The position numbers and the translations under genes were made by a program. Below, piece after piece: positions 45,348 to 54,984 of a stretch of DNA of 64,000 bases (position 1 is its first letter; each line of letters opens with the position of its first letter). The notes under the pieces are model-generated. The model was given only the letters and a program-made list of their open reading frames with translations, ran no database searches and was not told the origin of the DNA. The DNA is from an uncultured beta proteobacterium (lineage in GTDB: Bacteria; Pseudomonadota; Gammaproteobacteria; Burkholderiales; Rhodocyclaceae), in assembly GCA_903848955.1 (NCBI GenBank), contig CAINHS010000006.1:1-64000 (forward strand), written 5' to 3'.

Positions 45348-45859
45348 CAATGACAATGATGATGAGAACACTGGTTTCAAGATGGCGCCGGCACAAGGCA
45401 GCACTGCTGGCGCTGTCGGCCGTTGCAGCGTTCTTCGCGATAACCGGCTTCGCCTGGCTGTCGGTTCTTGGCGAGGACGGCGGCAGTAGCGCCGAGGCCC
45501 GTCCGTTGGCCGGTTGGGGTCAGGAAGCGCTTGGCGACATCCGGCGTCATGCGGCGGCGCTATCGCCGATCGCCGACGCCAATGCATGTGGCATGGGCGC
45601 CTCATCATGCTTCAAGTGTCATAGCGGCGGCACCCGCGCCGCGGCGCCGAAAATGGATCCCAAGAGCGGCGCCTGGCACGCAGACCACAAATCGGTGAAC
45701 GGATCCTGTGTGGCGTGCCACAAGGGAAATGCGCGCCTGGTGAAGAAGGAACTGGCGCACGAGGGATTGATCAAGGATTCGCGCCAGAAAATTGAGACCT
45801 GCGAATCGTGCCACAAGACCGGCAATACCGCGGAACTTGTCAAACGTTATCAGCGATAG
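45344..45859 (+). CDS. Three-heme cytochrome c
   Basis: A 171-residue protein with an N-terminal membrane anchor (about residues 19-42) and heme sites C-F-K-C-H (89), C-V-A-C-H (122) and C-E-S-C-H (153). The histidine-rich spacing resembles small cytochrome c7/c3-type modules. Between the secreted CxC protein and the porin, it probably passes electrons through the periplasm to or from the outer membrane. Confidence 0.88.
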   Translation: MTMTMMMRTLVSRWRRHKAALLALSAVAAFFAITGFAWLSVLGEDGGSSAEARPLAGWGQEALGDIRRHAAALSPIADANACGMGASSCFKCHSGGTRAAAPKMDPKSGAWHADHKSVNGSCVACHKGNARLVKKELAHEGLIKDSRQKIETCESCHKTGNTAELVKRYQR

Positions 45860-45876
45860 TTCGAGGGGGAACGAGA

Positions 45877-47067
45877 ATGAATATGAAGACGGGCAAGAGC
45901 AAGAATTTCCGAGTTGGACTGGGCCTCCTGCAGGCCGGTACGCTACTTCTGGCGGGCTTGAGCGCGCCGGCGCTGGCGGGTCCGACCATAAACTTCAACA
46001 ATGAAAGCTACCTGACCGTCAGCTATTCGCTGCAGGTCTGGGCGCAGAATCGGGGCTACACTTCAGCCACGGATGCCGGGAGCGTCACCGAGTTCTTCCT
46101 GCGCCGCAATCGGCTCACCTTCAACGGCCAGGTCAATGACTACGTCGGTTTCTACGCCCAGCTGGAAGCGGGCAATGACGGCAAGGCCGGCGACGTGGAC
46201 AAGAGCGTCTATTATCGCGACGCCTACGTTACCCTCGATTACTCAGATCCGGCGCGCTTCATCGTCGGACGCTTCAAGAACACGTTTTCACGGGAAAACC
46301 TGGAAGCCTGCCTGGAACCCCTGACCCTGGATCGCGCCGAATGGCTGGGCTATACCCCGTACGCCGGCAGCCGCGATACCGGCGCTGCGGTCTGGGGCAA
46401 CCTTGCCAACGGCATGTTCCAGTATCGGCTGATGATGGCCAATGGCCGCCAGGGCGACAATGTCGTGAAGAAGGGTCCGCGACTCACAGCCCGCGCCCAT
46501 GTCAGCTTGCTTGATCCTGAAACCGAGTACGGCTACCTCGGCACCTATCTCGGCACCAAGCGGGTGCTTACCATCGGCGTCGCCCAGGACTTCCAGAAGG
46601 ACGTTGCCTACGGCAATTTTGCGGCCAAGACCCTGCCCAAGGACTACAAGGCATCGACGCTCGACATTTTCTATGAGCAGCCCACTGCCAGCGGCACTTA
46701 CACGCTATCCGGTGCGGTCATGCGGTACAGGACCGGCGATGCGATCAATGCCGCATCGGCAGATCCCAACCTGCCGGAGAATTCCGAACTCGGCGGGTCC
46801 TATGTGAAGGCCGGATATCTGCTGCCGGCCAAGGTTGGCATCGGCCGCTTGCAGTTTTTCGGGCGCCACGAAAATCGCGACTATCACCTGACTTCGGGCT
46901 ACGGCGACAGCAGCTGGAACAGCCTCGGCGCGAACTACTATATCGACGGACAGAAACTGAAGCTTACGGCCGAATTCGCCAAGGTGGCTTTCGACAAGCA
47001 GAATCCGACCGATCCGTCCCGGCGTGACTACAAGCAGGCAACCGTGGGATTGCAGTTCCAGTTCTAA
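45877..47067 (+). CDS. OprO/OprP-like outer-membrane porin
   Basis: A 396-residue barrel protein with a signal peptide (cleavage after A-L-A near residue 34), alternating amphipathic strands and a C-terminal Phe (G-L-Q-F-Q-F). R-R-N-R-L-T-F-N-G-Q-V and F-I-V-G-R-F-K are typical of the phosphate-selective porin O/P family, which passes anions. The Geobacter ExtI protein is also a barrel beside a rhodanese lipoprotein. GAGGGGG precedes ATG 45877. Last of the structural genes before the regulators. Confidence 0.88.
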   Translation: MNMKTGKSKNFRVGLGLLQAGTLLLAGLSAPALAGPTINFNNESYLTVSYSLQVWAQNRGYTSATDAGSVTEFFLRRNRLTFNGQVNDYVGFYAQLEAGNDGKAGDVDKSVYYRDAYVTLDYSDPARFIVGRFKNTFSRENLEACLEPLTLDRAEWLGYTPYAGSRDTGAAVWGNLANGMFQYRLMMANGRQGDNVVKKGPRLTARAHVSLLDPETEYGYLGTYLGTKRVLTIGVAQDFQKDVAYGNFAAKTLPKDYKASTLDIFYEQPTASGTYTLSGAVMRYRTGDAINAASADPNLPENSELGGSYVKAGYLLPAKVGIGRLQFFGRHENRDYHLTSGYGDSSWNSLGANYYIDGQKLKLTAEFAKVAFDKQNPTDPSRRDYKQATVGLQFQF

Positions 47068-47110
47068 GCAGAAGGGTAGTGTCCCCGGGTTGATGGACGA
47101 AAGACCTGCC

Positions 47111-47142
47111 GCAACCGACCGGCCTGCGGCAGGTTGCGGCTT
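47111..47142 (+). other. GC-rich hairpin after the porin gene
   Basis: ACCTGCCGCA pairs with TGCGGCAGGT around an 11-base loop about 40 bases after the porin stop. There is no T-tract, so it may act as an mRNA-stabilising or Rho-associated structure rather than an intrinsic terminator. Confidence 0.4.
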
Positions 47143-47172
47143 CATCCCCGGCTGAGATGCGGGCCCACGGCG

Positions 47173-47201
47173 TTGCGGTTTGGCGGGCACCCCGCTACAC
47201 T
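47173..47201 (+). promoter_or_regulatory. Possible sigma-70 promoter for the kinase-regulator pair
   Basis: TTGCGG (47173-47178), 17 bases, TACACT (47196-47201). This would let the sensor and regulator be made without sigma-54. A minimal GG-N10-GC pattern overlaps at 47181-47196 but its -12 part is poor. Confidence 0.35.
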
Positions 47202-47278
47202 GCGGAGCATGGGAAGTGCAGGCGTTGGCCGATAGCGAGGAGTACTGCCGGCACTGTTCTCATGGGAGGGTGGCGAAA

Positions 47279-48715
47279 ATGAGAATACTGGCGGCTGCTC
47301 GTGCGCGGGTCTACCCCGTGTGGTTGCTGACATTCGCCCTGGTCGTCCTCGCTCCCGTGCTTGTGCTCGGGCTGCGCACCAGCCGGATGCCGCTGCCCGA
47401 CTATCCCTACTTCACCATTGGCTTGTTCTGCGTGATGCTCGCCGCAGCCTTGAGCTATGTTCTTTCCCGCGGCCTCTTCGCCGTGCATCGGGGCATCAAA
47501 GCGGCTACCCGGGGTGACCTCAAACCGGTCAGGACATCCCCCGCCATTGCTTTCCTGTTCGGTCCGGTGATCGAGGATTTCAACACCCTGGTCGGCAATA
47601 TCGGATCCCTGTTCCGCGACATGGAGCGGAGCCAGGTCACCATTATCGGTGAGCGCAACCGGAACGACGCGATACTGCGCAGCCTGCCCGGGGTGCTGAT
47701 GACAGTGGACAGCAACTTCGAGGTGACCCTGTCCAATGATCTGGCCCAGCGCCTGTTCGGTCTTTCGGCGAGCGAACTGCTGGGACGGAATATTTTCGAC
47801 CTGCTGCAGATGAACGACGACGGCCGCGAACTGATGCGCGAAGCCTTTCTCTACGAGCAGCCGATCTGCAATCAGGACCTTGTCCTCAGCAACGGCGATA
47901 CGACCCGTCATTTCACCCTCAATCTGACGTTTTTCCGCGAGGCGAGAAACACGCACGATTACTGTGCAGCCTTCATGCTGCAGGACATCACTGATGTCAA
48001 GCGCATGCAGGACCTGATCCATCGCTCCGAAAAGTTCCTGGCCATCGGGCACCTTGCCGGTGGCGTCGCCCACGAACTCAACACGCCGCTGGGCACCATC
48101 GTCGGCTATGCGCAACTGCTCATCGAAGGGGGCGGCAACGAGGCCAGGCGTCTGGATTTTGCCCGCCGCATCTACGGCGAGGCCAAGCGCTGCTCGCGCA
48201 TCATCGAAGACCTCCGTGCCCTGGCACGCAGGGACGTATGTCGGCCGGAGACTTGCAACATCGATGCCGTCATAGGCGACGTGGTAGAAACGGTGTGCAA
48301 CTGTTCGAGCAAGAGCCACAGCGCCAGGATCACCACCGATCTGGCCGGCGATATCGCGGTGCAGGGTGGTGCCGGCCAGTTGGATATCGTGCTGGTCAAC
48401 CTCATCATGAACGCGGTGCAAGCGGCTGCAGGTGCTGCCGGAGAGCCGCTGGTGGAGATCAGCAGTATCGTGCAGGGCGACAATGTCGTGGTCAGCATCG
48501 CGGATAACGGCGAAGGCGTTCCGGCCGCGCAGCGACAGAAGATCTTCGATCCTTTTTTTACTACCAAGACCAACAGCGCCGGCATAGGGCTCGGCTTGGC
48601 GATCAGCCTGGCCATCGTCACCCGCATCGGCGGCAGCCTGCGCTGCGATTCGGATTGTCCTGATGGCGCCCGCTTCATTCTGACCCTGCCCATCGCCGCG
48701 CAGGAAAGACCATGA
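47279..48715 (+). CDS. PAS-domain sensor histidine kinase
   Basis: A 478-residue inner-membrane kinase. Two transmembrane helices (about 13-32 and 45-63) enclose a short periplasmic loop of about a dozen residues, followed by a HAMP-like linker, a PAS domain (about 128-245), a HisKA helix with H265 in G-G-V-A-H-E-L-N-T-P-L-G, and a HATPase with N-L-I-M-N-A, D-N-G-E-G-V and G-I-G-L-G-L-A. The tiny periplasmic loop suggests the signal is sensed in the membrane or through the cytoplasmic PAS domain. GGGAGGG precedes ATG 47279. Pairs with the regulator at 48712. Confidence 0.92.
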   Translation: MRILAAARARVYPVWLLTFALVVLAPVLVLGLRTSRMPLPDYPYFTIGLFCVMLAAALSYVLSRGLFAVHRGIKAATRGDLKPVRTSPAIAFLFGPVIEDFNTLVGNIGSLFRDMERSQVTIIGERNRNDAILRSLPGVLMTVDSNFEVTLSNDLAQRLFGLSASELLGRNIFDLLQMNDDGRELMREAFLYEQPICNQDLVLSNGDTTRHFTLNLTFFREARNTHDYCAAFMLQDITDVKRMQDLIHRSEKFLAIGHLAGGVAHELNTPLGTIVGYAQLLIEGGGNEARRLDFARRIYGEAKRCSRIIEDLRALARRDVCRPETCNIDAVIGDVVETVCNCSSKSHSARITTDLAGDIAVQGGAGQLDIVLVNLIMNAVQAAAGAAGEPLVEISSIVQGDNVVVSIADNGEGVPAAQRQKIFDPFFTTKTNSAGIGLGLAISLAIVTRIGGSLRCDSDCPDGARFILTLPIAAQERP

Positions 48716-50109
48716 GAACGATGGCCAATACCCGGCTTGCCGGCCCGGTGCAGGGCAGCGGCATTCGCCTGGCGATTCTGGTGGTGGAGGACGACGAGCC
48801 GATGCGGGAAATGATCGCCGCTGTCCTGGAGCCGCTGGACGCCACCGTGCTGGTGTCGAAGAACGCGCAGCATGCGATGGAAATGCTGGAGAAGCAGGAG
48901 ATTGCCGTCGTCCTCACCGATCTGCGCATGCCGCAGGCCGACGGCATCGATATTCTCAATTATTCCCGACGGTGCAACCCGCTGACCCAGGTCGTCCTGG
49001 TCACCGGTCACGCCACGGTGGAGTCGGCGATCGACGCCATGAAAGGCGGGGCTTTCGATTATCTGCGCAAGCCCTTCGAACCGGCGGACCTGCGGCGGGA
49101 GATCGGCAAGGCTCTTGAGTACTATCTGTTGAATCGTGAAAACGTAGGGCTGCGCGACTTTTCGCCTGCCGTCAGCAGCGACGACCTGGTGGGAAAGAGT
49201 TCTGCCATCAGCACGGTCAATCGTCTGATCGGGGTTGCAGCCGCCTACGAGTGCTGTGTATTGATCACGGGGGAATCGGGTACCGGCAAGGAGATCGTTT
49301 CCCGCCGCATCCACGCCGAGAGCGAACGCAAGGACCGTCCCTTCATCGCGGTGAATTGCGCCGCAATTCCGGAAACCCTGATCGAGAGCGAACTGTTTGG
49401 TTACCAGCGAGGCGCTTTCACCGGAGCGGAACACGCCAAGATCGGGCTGTTCGAGGCGGCCAGTGGCGGCACGCTGTTCCTCGACGAGATCAACAATACT
49501 TCTCTCGCATTTCAGGCCAAGCTGTTGCGGGTGCTGCAGGACGGCACGTTCTTCCGCGTCGGCGACACCAAGCCCCGCTTCGTGGATGTGCGCCTGCTGG
49601 CCGCCAGCAACAAGATGCTCAATGAACTGGTCGGCAATGGAGACTTCCGCATGGATCTCTACTATCGCCTGAAAGTGATCGAAATCGATATCCCGCCGCT
49701 GCGGGATCGCCTCAGCGACATTCCGCTGCTGGTCAATTATTTCATCGCCCGGCATTCCGTGCGCCTGAAGAAGCGCGTGAAAGGCATCAGCACCAGGGCG
49801 CTGAATATGCTGGTGCGCCACAACTGGCCTGGAAATGGTCGCGAACTGGAGAACATCATTCAGCGCATGATCATCTTTACGGCCACGGATGTTCTTGATG
49901 TCGACGTGGTGCCGCCGGAGTTGGCCGATGCGAAGGAACCGCGAACGGCGGTGGCCGACCATGTCTGGCCGCAGAAACTGGAGGAGGTGGAGATGTCCGT
50001 CATCGCCAGGACGCTGGAGGAGAACAACGGCAACCGGGCCGTGACGGCAGAGATTCTTGGCATCGACAAGTCCACTCTCTGGCGCAAGATCAAGCTGTAC
50101 AAGCTCTAG
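48712..50109 (+). CDS. Sigma-54-dependent response regulator (NtrC family)
   Basis: A 465-residue activator with a receiver domain (phospho-acceptor D70), AAA+ domain with G-E-S-G-T-G-K-E (187-194) and the sigma-54 contact G-A-F-T-G-A (234-239), and a C-terminal Fis-type helix-turn-helix (V-T-A-E-I-L-G-I-D-K-S-T-L-W-R-K-I). Its ATG overlaps the kinase stop. The two sigma-54 promoters at 41602 and 41861 are the obvious targets, by proximity. Confidence 0.94.
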   Translation: MRTMANTRLAGPVQGSGIRLAILVVEDDEPMREMIAAVLEPLDATVLVSKNAQHAMEMLEKQEIAVVLTDLRMPQADGIDILNYSRRCNPLTQVVLVTGHATVESAIDAMKGGAFDYLRKPFEPADLRREIGKALEYYLLNRENVGLRDFSPAVSSDDLVGKSSAISTVNRLIGVAAAYECCVLITGESGTGKEIVSRRIHAESERKDRPFIAVNCAAIPETLIESELFGYQRGAFTGAEHAKIGLFEAASGGTLFLDEINNTSLAFQAKLLRVLQDGTFFRVGDTKPRFVDVRLLAASNKMLNELVGNGDFRMDLYYRLKVIEIDIPPLRDRLSDIPLLVNYFIARHSVRLKKRVKGISTRALNMLVRHNWPGNGRELENIIQRMIIFTATDVLDVDVVPPELADAKEPRTAVADHVWPQKLEEVEMSVIARTLEENNGNRAVTAEILGIDKSTLWRKIKLYKL

Positions 50110-50133
50110 CCGGTTTGTCAGCCGGCCCGGTTC

Positions 50134-50445
50134 TCACCGCTGCCGGATTGACGGCAGACGGTGGTCCAGATAGTCGCGAAGCTTCAGCCATGCCTGCCAG
50201 CCGACAAAGGCGCGGCGCGCCCAGCGCCAAGCGCGTTGCGGCCGGGCTACCAGCAAGGCGACGCCCGCTGCAACGACAAGTTGCGGGTTGCGGCGCACCC
50301 AGCGGACGCCCTCGACGGCGCGGTCCGCCGCGCCAAAGACAGGGGCCAGTGCGGCGGCATGGCGACCAAAGTCGATGCGCAAACTTTCGCTGGCGATCTG
50401 CAGCCGTTGTTTCTTCAGCGCGAGTTCAAGCGCAGTCGTGCTCAC
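50134..50445 (-). CDS. YqjK-like protein
   Basis: A 103-residue protein with an N-terminal charged helix, a short hydrophobic stretch (Q-L-V-V-A-A-G-V-A-L-L-V-A) and a basic C-terminus with W-R-W-A-R-R. It matches the last gene of the yqjD-yqjE-yqjK arrangement. GTG 50445 overlaps the yqjE-like stop. Function unknown; the group is linked to stress and membrane association. Confidence 0.75.
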   Translation of the reverse strand: MSTTALELALKKQRLQIASESLRIDFGRHAAALAPVFGAADRAVEGVRWVRRNPQLVVAAGVALLVARPQRAWRWARRAFVGWQAWLKLRDYLDHRLPSIRQR

Positions 50446-50855
50446 CGGGACTCCGGCGCGCCGCTTGTCGACAGGGCCTCGCGATCCTGGCGCAGTTCCG
50501 CCAGACTGCCGGAAAAAAGTTTCGAGCCGGCGCGCGCCAGATTCATCGCCAGCATCAGGCTGGCGATCCCGGCGCCGAGGAAAAGAGCGGCGAAAACGCC
50601 CAGCGCCAGCAAGCGGTTGCTTTCCCACAGCAGCACGGTGAGAAAGATGGCGAGGAAGATCAGGCCTGCCGCGATGCAGAGAAACGCGGCGCCGCCGTAG
50701 GCCAGCAGGGAAACCAGCCGCATCCGCTCCTCGGCGAGTTCGACGCCGAGCAGTTCGAGGCGATTGTGCAGCAGGGTGACGGCGGTGCCAAGCAGTCCCC
50801 TGGTCGAAGCGAACAGACCGCCCCGCTCCGACACCTTGTCCGCGCCATCACCCAT
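50442..50855 (-). CDS. YqjE/phage-holin-III superfamily membrane protein
   Basis: A 137-residue protein with two adjacent transmembrane helices (about 51-73 and 80-105) after an amphipathic N-terminus (L-L-H-N-R-L-E-L-L-G-V-E-L-A-E-E), the typical YqjE layout. Lies between yqjD- and yqjK-like genes. Precise role unknown. Confidence 0.85.
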   Translation of the reverse strand: MGDGADKVSERGGLFASTRGLLGTAVTLLHNRLELLGVELAEERMRLVSLLAYGGAAFLCIAAGLIFLAIFLTVLLWESNRLLALGVFAALFLGAGIASLMLAMNLARAGSKLFSGSLAELRQDREALSTSGAPESR

Positions 50856-50863
50856 TGCTGTTT

Positions 50864-51175
50864 TCAGCGACGCCCGATCAGCAGGCCGACGATGAAACCG
50901 AAGCCGGCGGCGACACCCACCGAACGCCAGGGATTGTCATGCACGTAGTCGTCGGCGGCACGGCCGACCTGCTTGGCCTTGTCCACCACGGCCGCCTCGG
51001 CATCAGCCAGCTTGATCTTGGCAGCCGCCAGCCGATCCTGGGTCCTGGCGCGGATATCGGCGATTTTTTCGCCCGCCTGGCCTGCCGTGGCGCGCAGCAG
51101 TTCTTCAGTGTCGGCAATCACCAACTTTACGTCGGCAATCAGTTTTTCCTTGGTGACATCGCTCACGTCGCTCAT
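50864..51175 (-). CDS. DUF883 (ElaB/YqjD) ribosome-associated membrane protein
   Basis: A 103-residue protein: a long charged coiled coil (residues 8-75) followed by the DUF883 hallmark Y-V-H-D-N-P-W-R-S-V-G-V-A-A-G-F-G-F-I-V-G-L-L-I-G-R-R, a C-terminal membrane tail. E. coli YqjD binds stationary-phase ribosomes to the membrane. AAGGAGA lies before ATG 51175. Confidence 0.92.
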   Translation of the reverse strand: MSDVSDVTKEKLIADVKLVIADTEELLRATAGQAGEKIADIRARTQDRLAAAKIKLADAEAAVVDKAKQVGRAADDYVHDNPWRSVGVAAGFGFIVGLLIGRR

Positions 51176-51243
51176 GTTTTTCTCCTTGATTGAAGCCAAA
51201 ACGTCAGATTACCGATTTTGCTGTTGCGCTGCAATGATCTATG

Positions 51244-52056
51244 TCATGCGGGAGTCCGGTCGCAGTCAGCCAGGTCGTAATCGACCGTCAGCGGCGCATG
51301 ATCCGAAAAGCGCTGATCCTTGTACACGCCCACACATCGCGCCGCCGCCGCCAGACCCGGCGTGGCTATCTGGTAGTCGAGCCGCCAGCCGACGTTCTTG
51401 GCCCAGGCCTGGCCGCGATTCGACCACCAGGTGTAGGCCTCGCCGGTCGCCTCAGGCAACAGCCGGCGATGCACATCCACCCAGCCCAGGTCGGCGAAGA
51501 CGGCAGACAGCCAGGCGCGTTCTTCGGGCAGGAAGCCGGAGTTCTTCTGGTTGGATTTCCAGTTCTTGAGATCGATGGCCTGGTGAGCGATGTTCCAGTC
51601 GCCGCAGAGGAGGACCTCCCGGCCGTCGCGTCCGGCCTCGCTCGCCAGCCGTTCCAGCCGCGGCCGGAACTGTTCGAGAAAGCGGAACTTGGCCTGCTGG
51701 CGCTCCTCCGAACTGGAACCTGAAGGCAGGTAGAGCGATACCACGGAGAGCTTGCCGAAGTCGGCCTGCAGGTAACGTCCTTCGGCATCGAACTCGGCAT
51801 TGCCGAAACCCTCGATGACGCGGTCGGGTACCTGCCGGGAATAGATGCCGACGCCGCTGTAGCCTTTTTTCCCGGCGGCATGAAAGCAGCCGACAAAGCC
51901 CGGCGGTTGGCGCAGCGCCGGGGTCAGATCGGCCAGTTGCGCCTTGAGTTCCTGGACGCAGACGATGTCCGCCTGCTGCGTTGCCAGCCAGTCGAAAAAG
52001 CCCTTGCCGGCGGCGGAACGGATACCATTGAGATTCAGACTGAGTACTCGGAGCAT
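51244..52056 (-). CDS. xthA: Exodeoxyribonuclease III (XthA-type)
   Basis: AP endonuclease/3'-exonuclease of base-excision repair. The 270-residue product starts [14 protein letters not shown], with Q-E-L-K-A in the metal site, G-D-W-N-I-A-H, and R-L-D-Y-Q ... S-D-H-A-P at the end, all catalytic positions of the EEP family. An in-frame ATG at 52068 would add four residues. Divergent from pyrE with starts only about 27 bases apart. Confidence 0.93.
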   Translation of the reverse strand: MLRVLSLNLNGIRSAAGKGFFDWLATQQADIVCVQELKAQLADLTPALRQPPGFVGCFHAAGKKGYSGVGIYSRQVPDRVIEGFGNAEFDAEGRYLQADFGKLSVVSLYLPSGSSSEERQQAKFRFLEQFRPRLERLASEAGRDGREVLLCGDWNIAHQAIDLKNWKSNQKNSGFLPEERAWLSAVFADLGWVDVHRRLLPEATGEAYTWWSNRGQAWAKNVGWRLDYQIATPGLAAAARCVGVYKDQRFSDHAPLTVDYDLADCDRTPA

Positions 52057-52082
52057 GGGCTTCCGCATGTAGAATGCGTTTG

Positions 52083-52751
52083 ATGAATGCGAACGCCGAC
52101 ATGACTGTCGCCAGCGAACTGAGCCGCGAGTTTATCGCCTTCGCCTGCGGCTTGGGGGTGTTGCGCTTTGGCGAATTCAAGACCAAGGCGGGGCGTCTCA
52201 GCCCCTATTTTTTCAATGCCGGTTTGTTCAGCGACGGCGCCTCCCTGTCGCGTCTCAGCGATTTCTATGCACGCCGCATTGTCGCCGCCGGCGTCAAGTT
52301 CGATGTGCTGTTCGGACCCGCCTACAAGGGCATCCCGCTCGCCGCCGGAGCGGCCATGGCGCTGGCAGGGCTCGGGCGCAACACGCCCTACGCCTACAAC
52401 CGCAAGGAGGCCAAGGATCATGGCGAAGGCGGCACGCTGGTCGGTGCGCCGCTCAAGGGGCGCGTCCTGATAATCGATGACGTTATTTCCGCCGGCACCT
52501 CGGTGCGCGAATCGGTGGACCTGATCCGTGACGCCGGGGCCACGCCGGCTGCGGTGGTCATTGCGCTCGATCGCCAGGAACGGGGCCAGAGCACTCTTTC
52601 GGCAGTGCAGGAAGTGGAACAGAATTACGGCATCCCCGTGATCAGTGTTGCCAGTCTGACCGATCTCGTCGATTATCTCTCCGGCCATCCGGAACTTGAA
52701 CACAAGCTTGCCGCCGTGCGCGAGTACCGCGCTCGTTACGGCATCGACTGA
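52083..52751 (+). CDS. pyrE: Orotate phosphoribosyltransferase
   Basis: Converts orotate and PRPP to OMP in pyrimidine synthesis. The 222-residue product has [16 protein letters not shown], the flexible loop [11 protein letters not shown], and PRPP motif [13 protein letters not shown]. Starts at 52074, 52083 or 52101 are possible; none has a clear ribosome binding site. The PRPP comes from Prs (22097). Confidence 0.95.
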   Translation: MNANADMTVASELSREFIAFACGLGVLRFGEFKTKAGRLSPYFFNAGLFSDGASLSRLSDFYARRIVAAGVKFDVLFGPAYKGIPLAAGAAMALAGLGRNTPYAYNRKEAKDHGEGGTLVGAPLKGRVLIIDDVISAGTSVRESVDLIRDAGATPAAVVIALDRQERGQSTLSAVQEVEQNYGIPVISVASLTDLVDYLSGHPELEHKLAAVREYRARYGID

Positions 52752-52782
52752 TGCCAGTGAAACCCCTTCAGGGAGATACCCC

Positions 52783-53532
52783 ATGCGCCTGATTTCCGCC
52801 CTGCTGTTCGCTTCTTCGGCCGTGCTTGCCGTCAACGCCGCTGCCCAGGTACGCATCTATTGCTGCGACGACGGCAACGGCCGCAAGGTGTGCGGTGACT
52901 TTTTGCCTCCCGCCTGTCAGGGCCGGGCCTACGAGGAGCGTGACAATCGCGGCTTTGTTTCGAAGAATGTCGAAGCGCCGCTGACCGAGGCGCAGCAGGC
53001 GCGGCGCGATGCCGAAAAGACAAAGAAGGAAGAAGACAAGAAGGCGGCTGACGAAGAGCGCCGCCGCACGCTGGCCTTGATGTCGACCTATTCCAGCGAA
53101 AAGGACATCAATTCGGCGCGGGATCGGGCGTTGGCTGAACTTGACAAGAATATGAAAAATTCGCAGCAGCGGCTGGACGATGCCAACAAGCAGAAGCAGA
53201 AGCTTGAGCGGGAAAAGGAGTTCTACAAGGGCAAGACGCTGCCGGAGCCGCTCAAGGCGCAGATCCGCGAGAATGAAAAGGACCGCAAGGCGCAACAGGC
53301 GGCGGTTGATTCCCAGATCAAGTCGATGGAAGAGATCCGTACCCGCTTCGCCGACGAGCGCAAGCGCTATCTTGAACTGACGGGCAAGAAGTCGACAGAA
53401 GCCGTCGCCGTCGAACCCGCGGCTGAACCCAAGCCTGCCGAGAAGCCGGCACCTGCACCGGCACCGGCAGCGGCGCCGGCAGCGGCACCGGCAGCGGCAC
53501 CAGCACCAGCCAATCCCGCCGCGAAGAAGTAA
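52783..53532 (+). CDS. Secreted coiled-coil protein with Ala/Pro tail
   Basis: A 249-residue protein with signal peptide (residues 1-22, cleavage after A-A-A), a short Cys-containing segment (C-C-D-D-G-N-G-R-K-V-C-G-D and a further Cys), a long Lys/Glu-rich coiled coil (about 70-205), and a low-complexity A-P/A-A-P tail. Betaproteobacterial relatives of unknown role share this plan. Its stop directly abuts the gatB stop on the other strand. Confidence 0.8.
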   Translation: MRLISALLFASSAVLAVNAAAQVRIYCCDDGNGRKVCGDFLPPACQGRAYEERDNRGFVSKNVEAPLTEAQQARRDAEKTKKEEDKKAADEERRRTLALMSTYSSEKDINSARDRALAELDKNMKNSQQRLDDANKQKQKLEREKEFYKGKTLPEPLKAQIRENEKDRKAQQAAVDSQIKSMEEIRTRFADERKRYLELTGKKSTEAVAVEPAAEPKPAEKPAPAPAPAAAPAAAPAAAPAPANPAAKK

Positions 53533-54984
53533 TCAGCCGCCGAGTTTTTTCTTCAGCAGGTCGGTGACCTGCTGCGGATTGGCCTTGCCCCGGGTGGCCT
53601 TCATGGCCTGTCCGACCAGAGCGTTGAAGGCCTTTTCCTTGCCGGCACGGTATTCCTCGACCGACTTCGCGTTGGCAGCCAGCACTTCGTCGACCAGGGC
53701 TTCGATTGCCCCGGTGTCGGTGATCTGCTTCCAGCCTTTCGCTTCGATGACGGCATCGGCATCCTTGCCTTCGCCGGCCCAGAGCGCATCGAAGACATCC
53801 CTGGCGATCTTGTTCGAGATCGTGTTGTCGGCGATCCGGCGCACGACGCCGGCGAGTTGCTGCGCCGACAGGGGCGAGGCGACGATCCCGAGCCCTTCCT
53901 TGTTCAGTCGTGCCGCCAGTTCGCCCATGACCCAGTTGGCGACGGGCTTGGCATTCTCCCGGCCGGCCGAGGCCAGCGCCGCTTCGAAGTAGGCCGCCAT
54001 TTCGCGCGACGCGGTCAGGGTTGCCGCGTCGTAGGCGGACAGGCCGAGTTCGCCGGCGAAGCGCTGCTGCATGGCCTGCGGCAGTTCCGGCAGCCCGCCG
54101 CCGACCTCGGCAATCCAGTCGTCCCCGATTTCCAGCGGCAGCAGGTCGGGATCCGGGAAGTAGCGGTAGTCGTGCGCGTCTTCCTTGCTGCGCATTGAGC
54201 GCGTTTCGCCGGTATCGGGATCGAACAGCACAGTGGCCTGCTGAATGGCGCGGCCCTCCTCGATCTCGTTGATCTGCCACTGCACCTCGAAGTCGATCGC
54301 CTGCTGCATGAAGCGGAAGGAGTTGAGGTTCTTGATCTCGCGCCGCGTGCCGAGTTCCTTTTGCCCCATCGGCCGCACCGACACATTGGCGTCGCAGCGG
54401 AACGATCCCTCCTGCATATTGCCGTCGCAGATGCCGATCCATTGCACCAGTGCGTGCAGCGTCCGGGCGTAGGCGACCGCCTCGGCGGAAGAGCGCATGT
54501 CGGGCTCGGTGACGATTTCCAGCAGCGGCGTGCCGGCGCGGTTCAGATCGATGCCGGTGCGGCCGTGGAAATCCTCGTGCAGCGACTTGCCGGCATCCTC
54601 TTCGAGATGGGCGCGCGTCAGCTGCACGAATTTTTCCGTCGCCGTTGCGCCGGAGCCGACGGTGATTGCCAGGCCGCCGCCGGACACCACCGGGATCTCG
54701 AACTGGCTGATCTGGTAGCCCTTGGGCAGGTCGGGGTAGAAATAGTTTTTGCGCGCGAAAATCGAGCGCGGCGCGATCTTCGCTCCGACCGCAAGGCCGA
54801 ACTTGATGGCGCAGACCACGGCCTCGCGATTCAGCACCGGCAGGACGCCGGGCAGGGCGATATCCACCGCGTTGGCCTGCACGTTCGGCGCGGCGCCGAA
54901 GGCGATGCTGCTGCCGGAGAATATCTTCGACTTGGTTTGCAGTTGGGCATGGGTTTCCAGCCCGATGACGACTTCCCAGTTCAT
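53533..54984 (-). CDS. gatB: Asp-tRNA(Asn)/Glu-tRNA(Gln) amidotransferase subunit B
   Basis: tRNA-binding and kinase subunit of the GatCAB amidotransferase, which corrects Glu-tRNA(Gln) and Asp-tRNA(Asn). The 483-residue product starts [10 protein letters not shown], has [13 protein letters not shown] and the C-terminal YqeY-like tail. It overlaps gatA by four bases. Confidence 0.97.
   Translation of the reverse strand: MNWEVVIGLETHAQLQTKSKIFSGSSIAFGAAPNVQANAVDIALPGVLPVLNREAVVCAIKFGLAVGAKIAPRSIFARKNYFYPDLPKGYQISQFEIPVVSGGGLAITVGSGATATEKFVQLTRAHLEEDAGKSLHEDFHGRTGIDLNRAGTPLLEIVTEPDMRSSAEAVAYARTLHALVQWIGICDGNMQEGSFRCDANVSVRPMGQKELGTRREIKNLNSFRFMQQAIDFEVQWQINEIEEGRAIQQATVLFDPDTGETRSMRSKEDAHDYRYFPDPDLLPLEIGDDWIAEVGGGLPELPQAMQQRFAGELGLSAYDAATLTASREMAAYFEAALASAGRENAKPVANWVMGELAARLNKEGLGIVASPLSAQQLAGVVRRIADNTISNKIARDVFDALWAGEGKDADAVIEAKGWKQITDTGAIEALVDEVLAANAKSVEEYRAGKEKAFNALVGQAMKATRGKANPQQVTDLLKKKLGG

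Noticed and set aside
47181-47196. Third sigma-54 promoter upstream of the sensor kinase
   Set aside because: GG-N10-GC spacing is present but the -12 half reads CCGCT and the region is simply GC-rich; a sigma-70-like site fits better.
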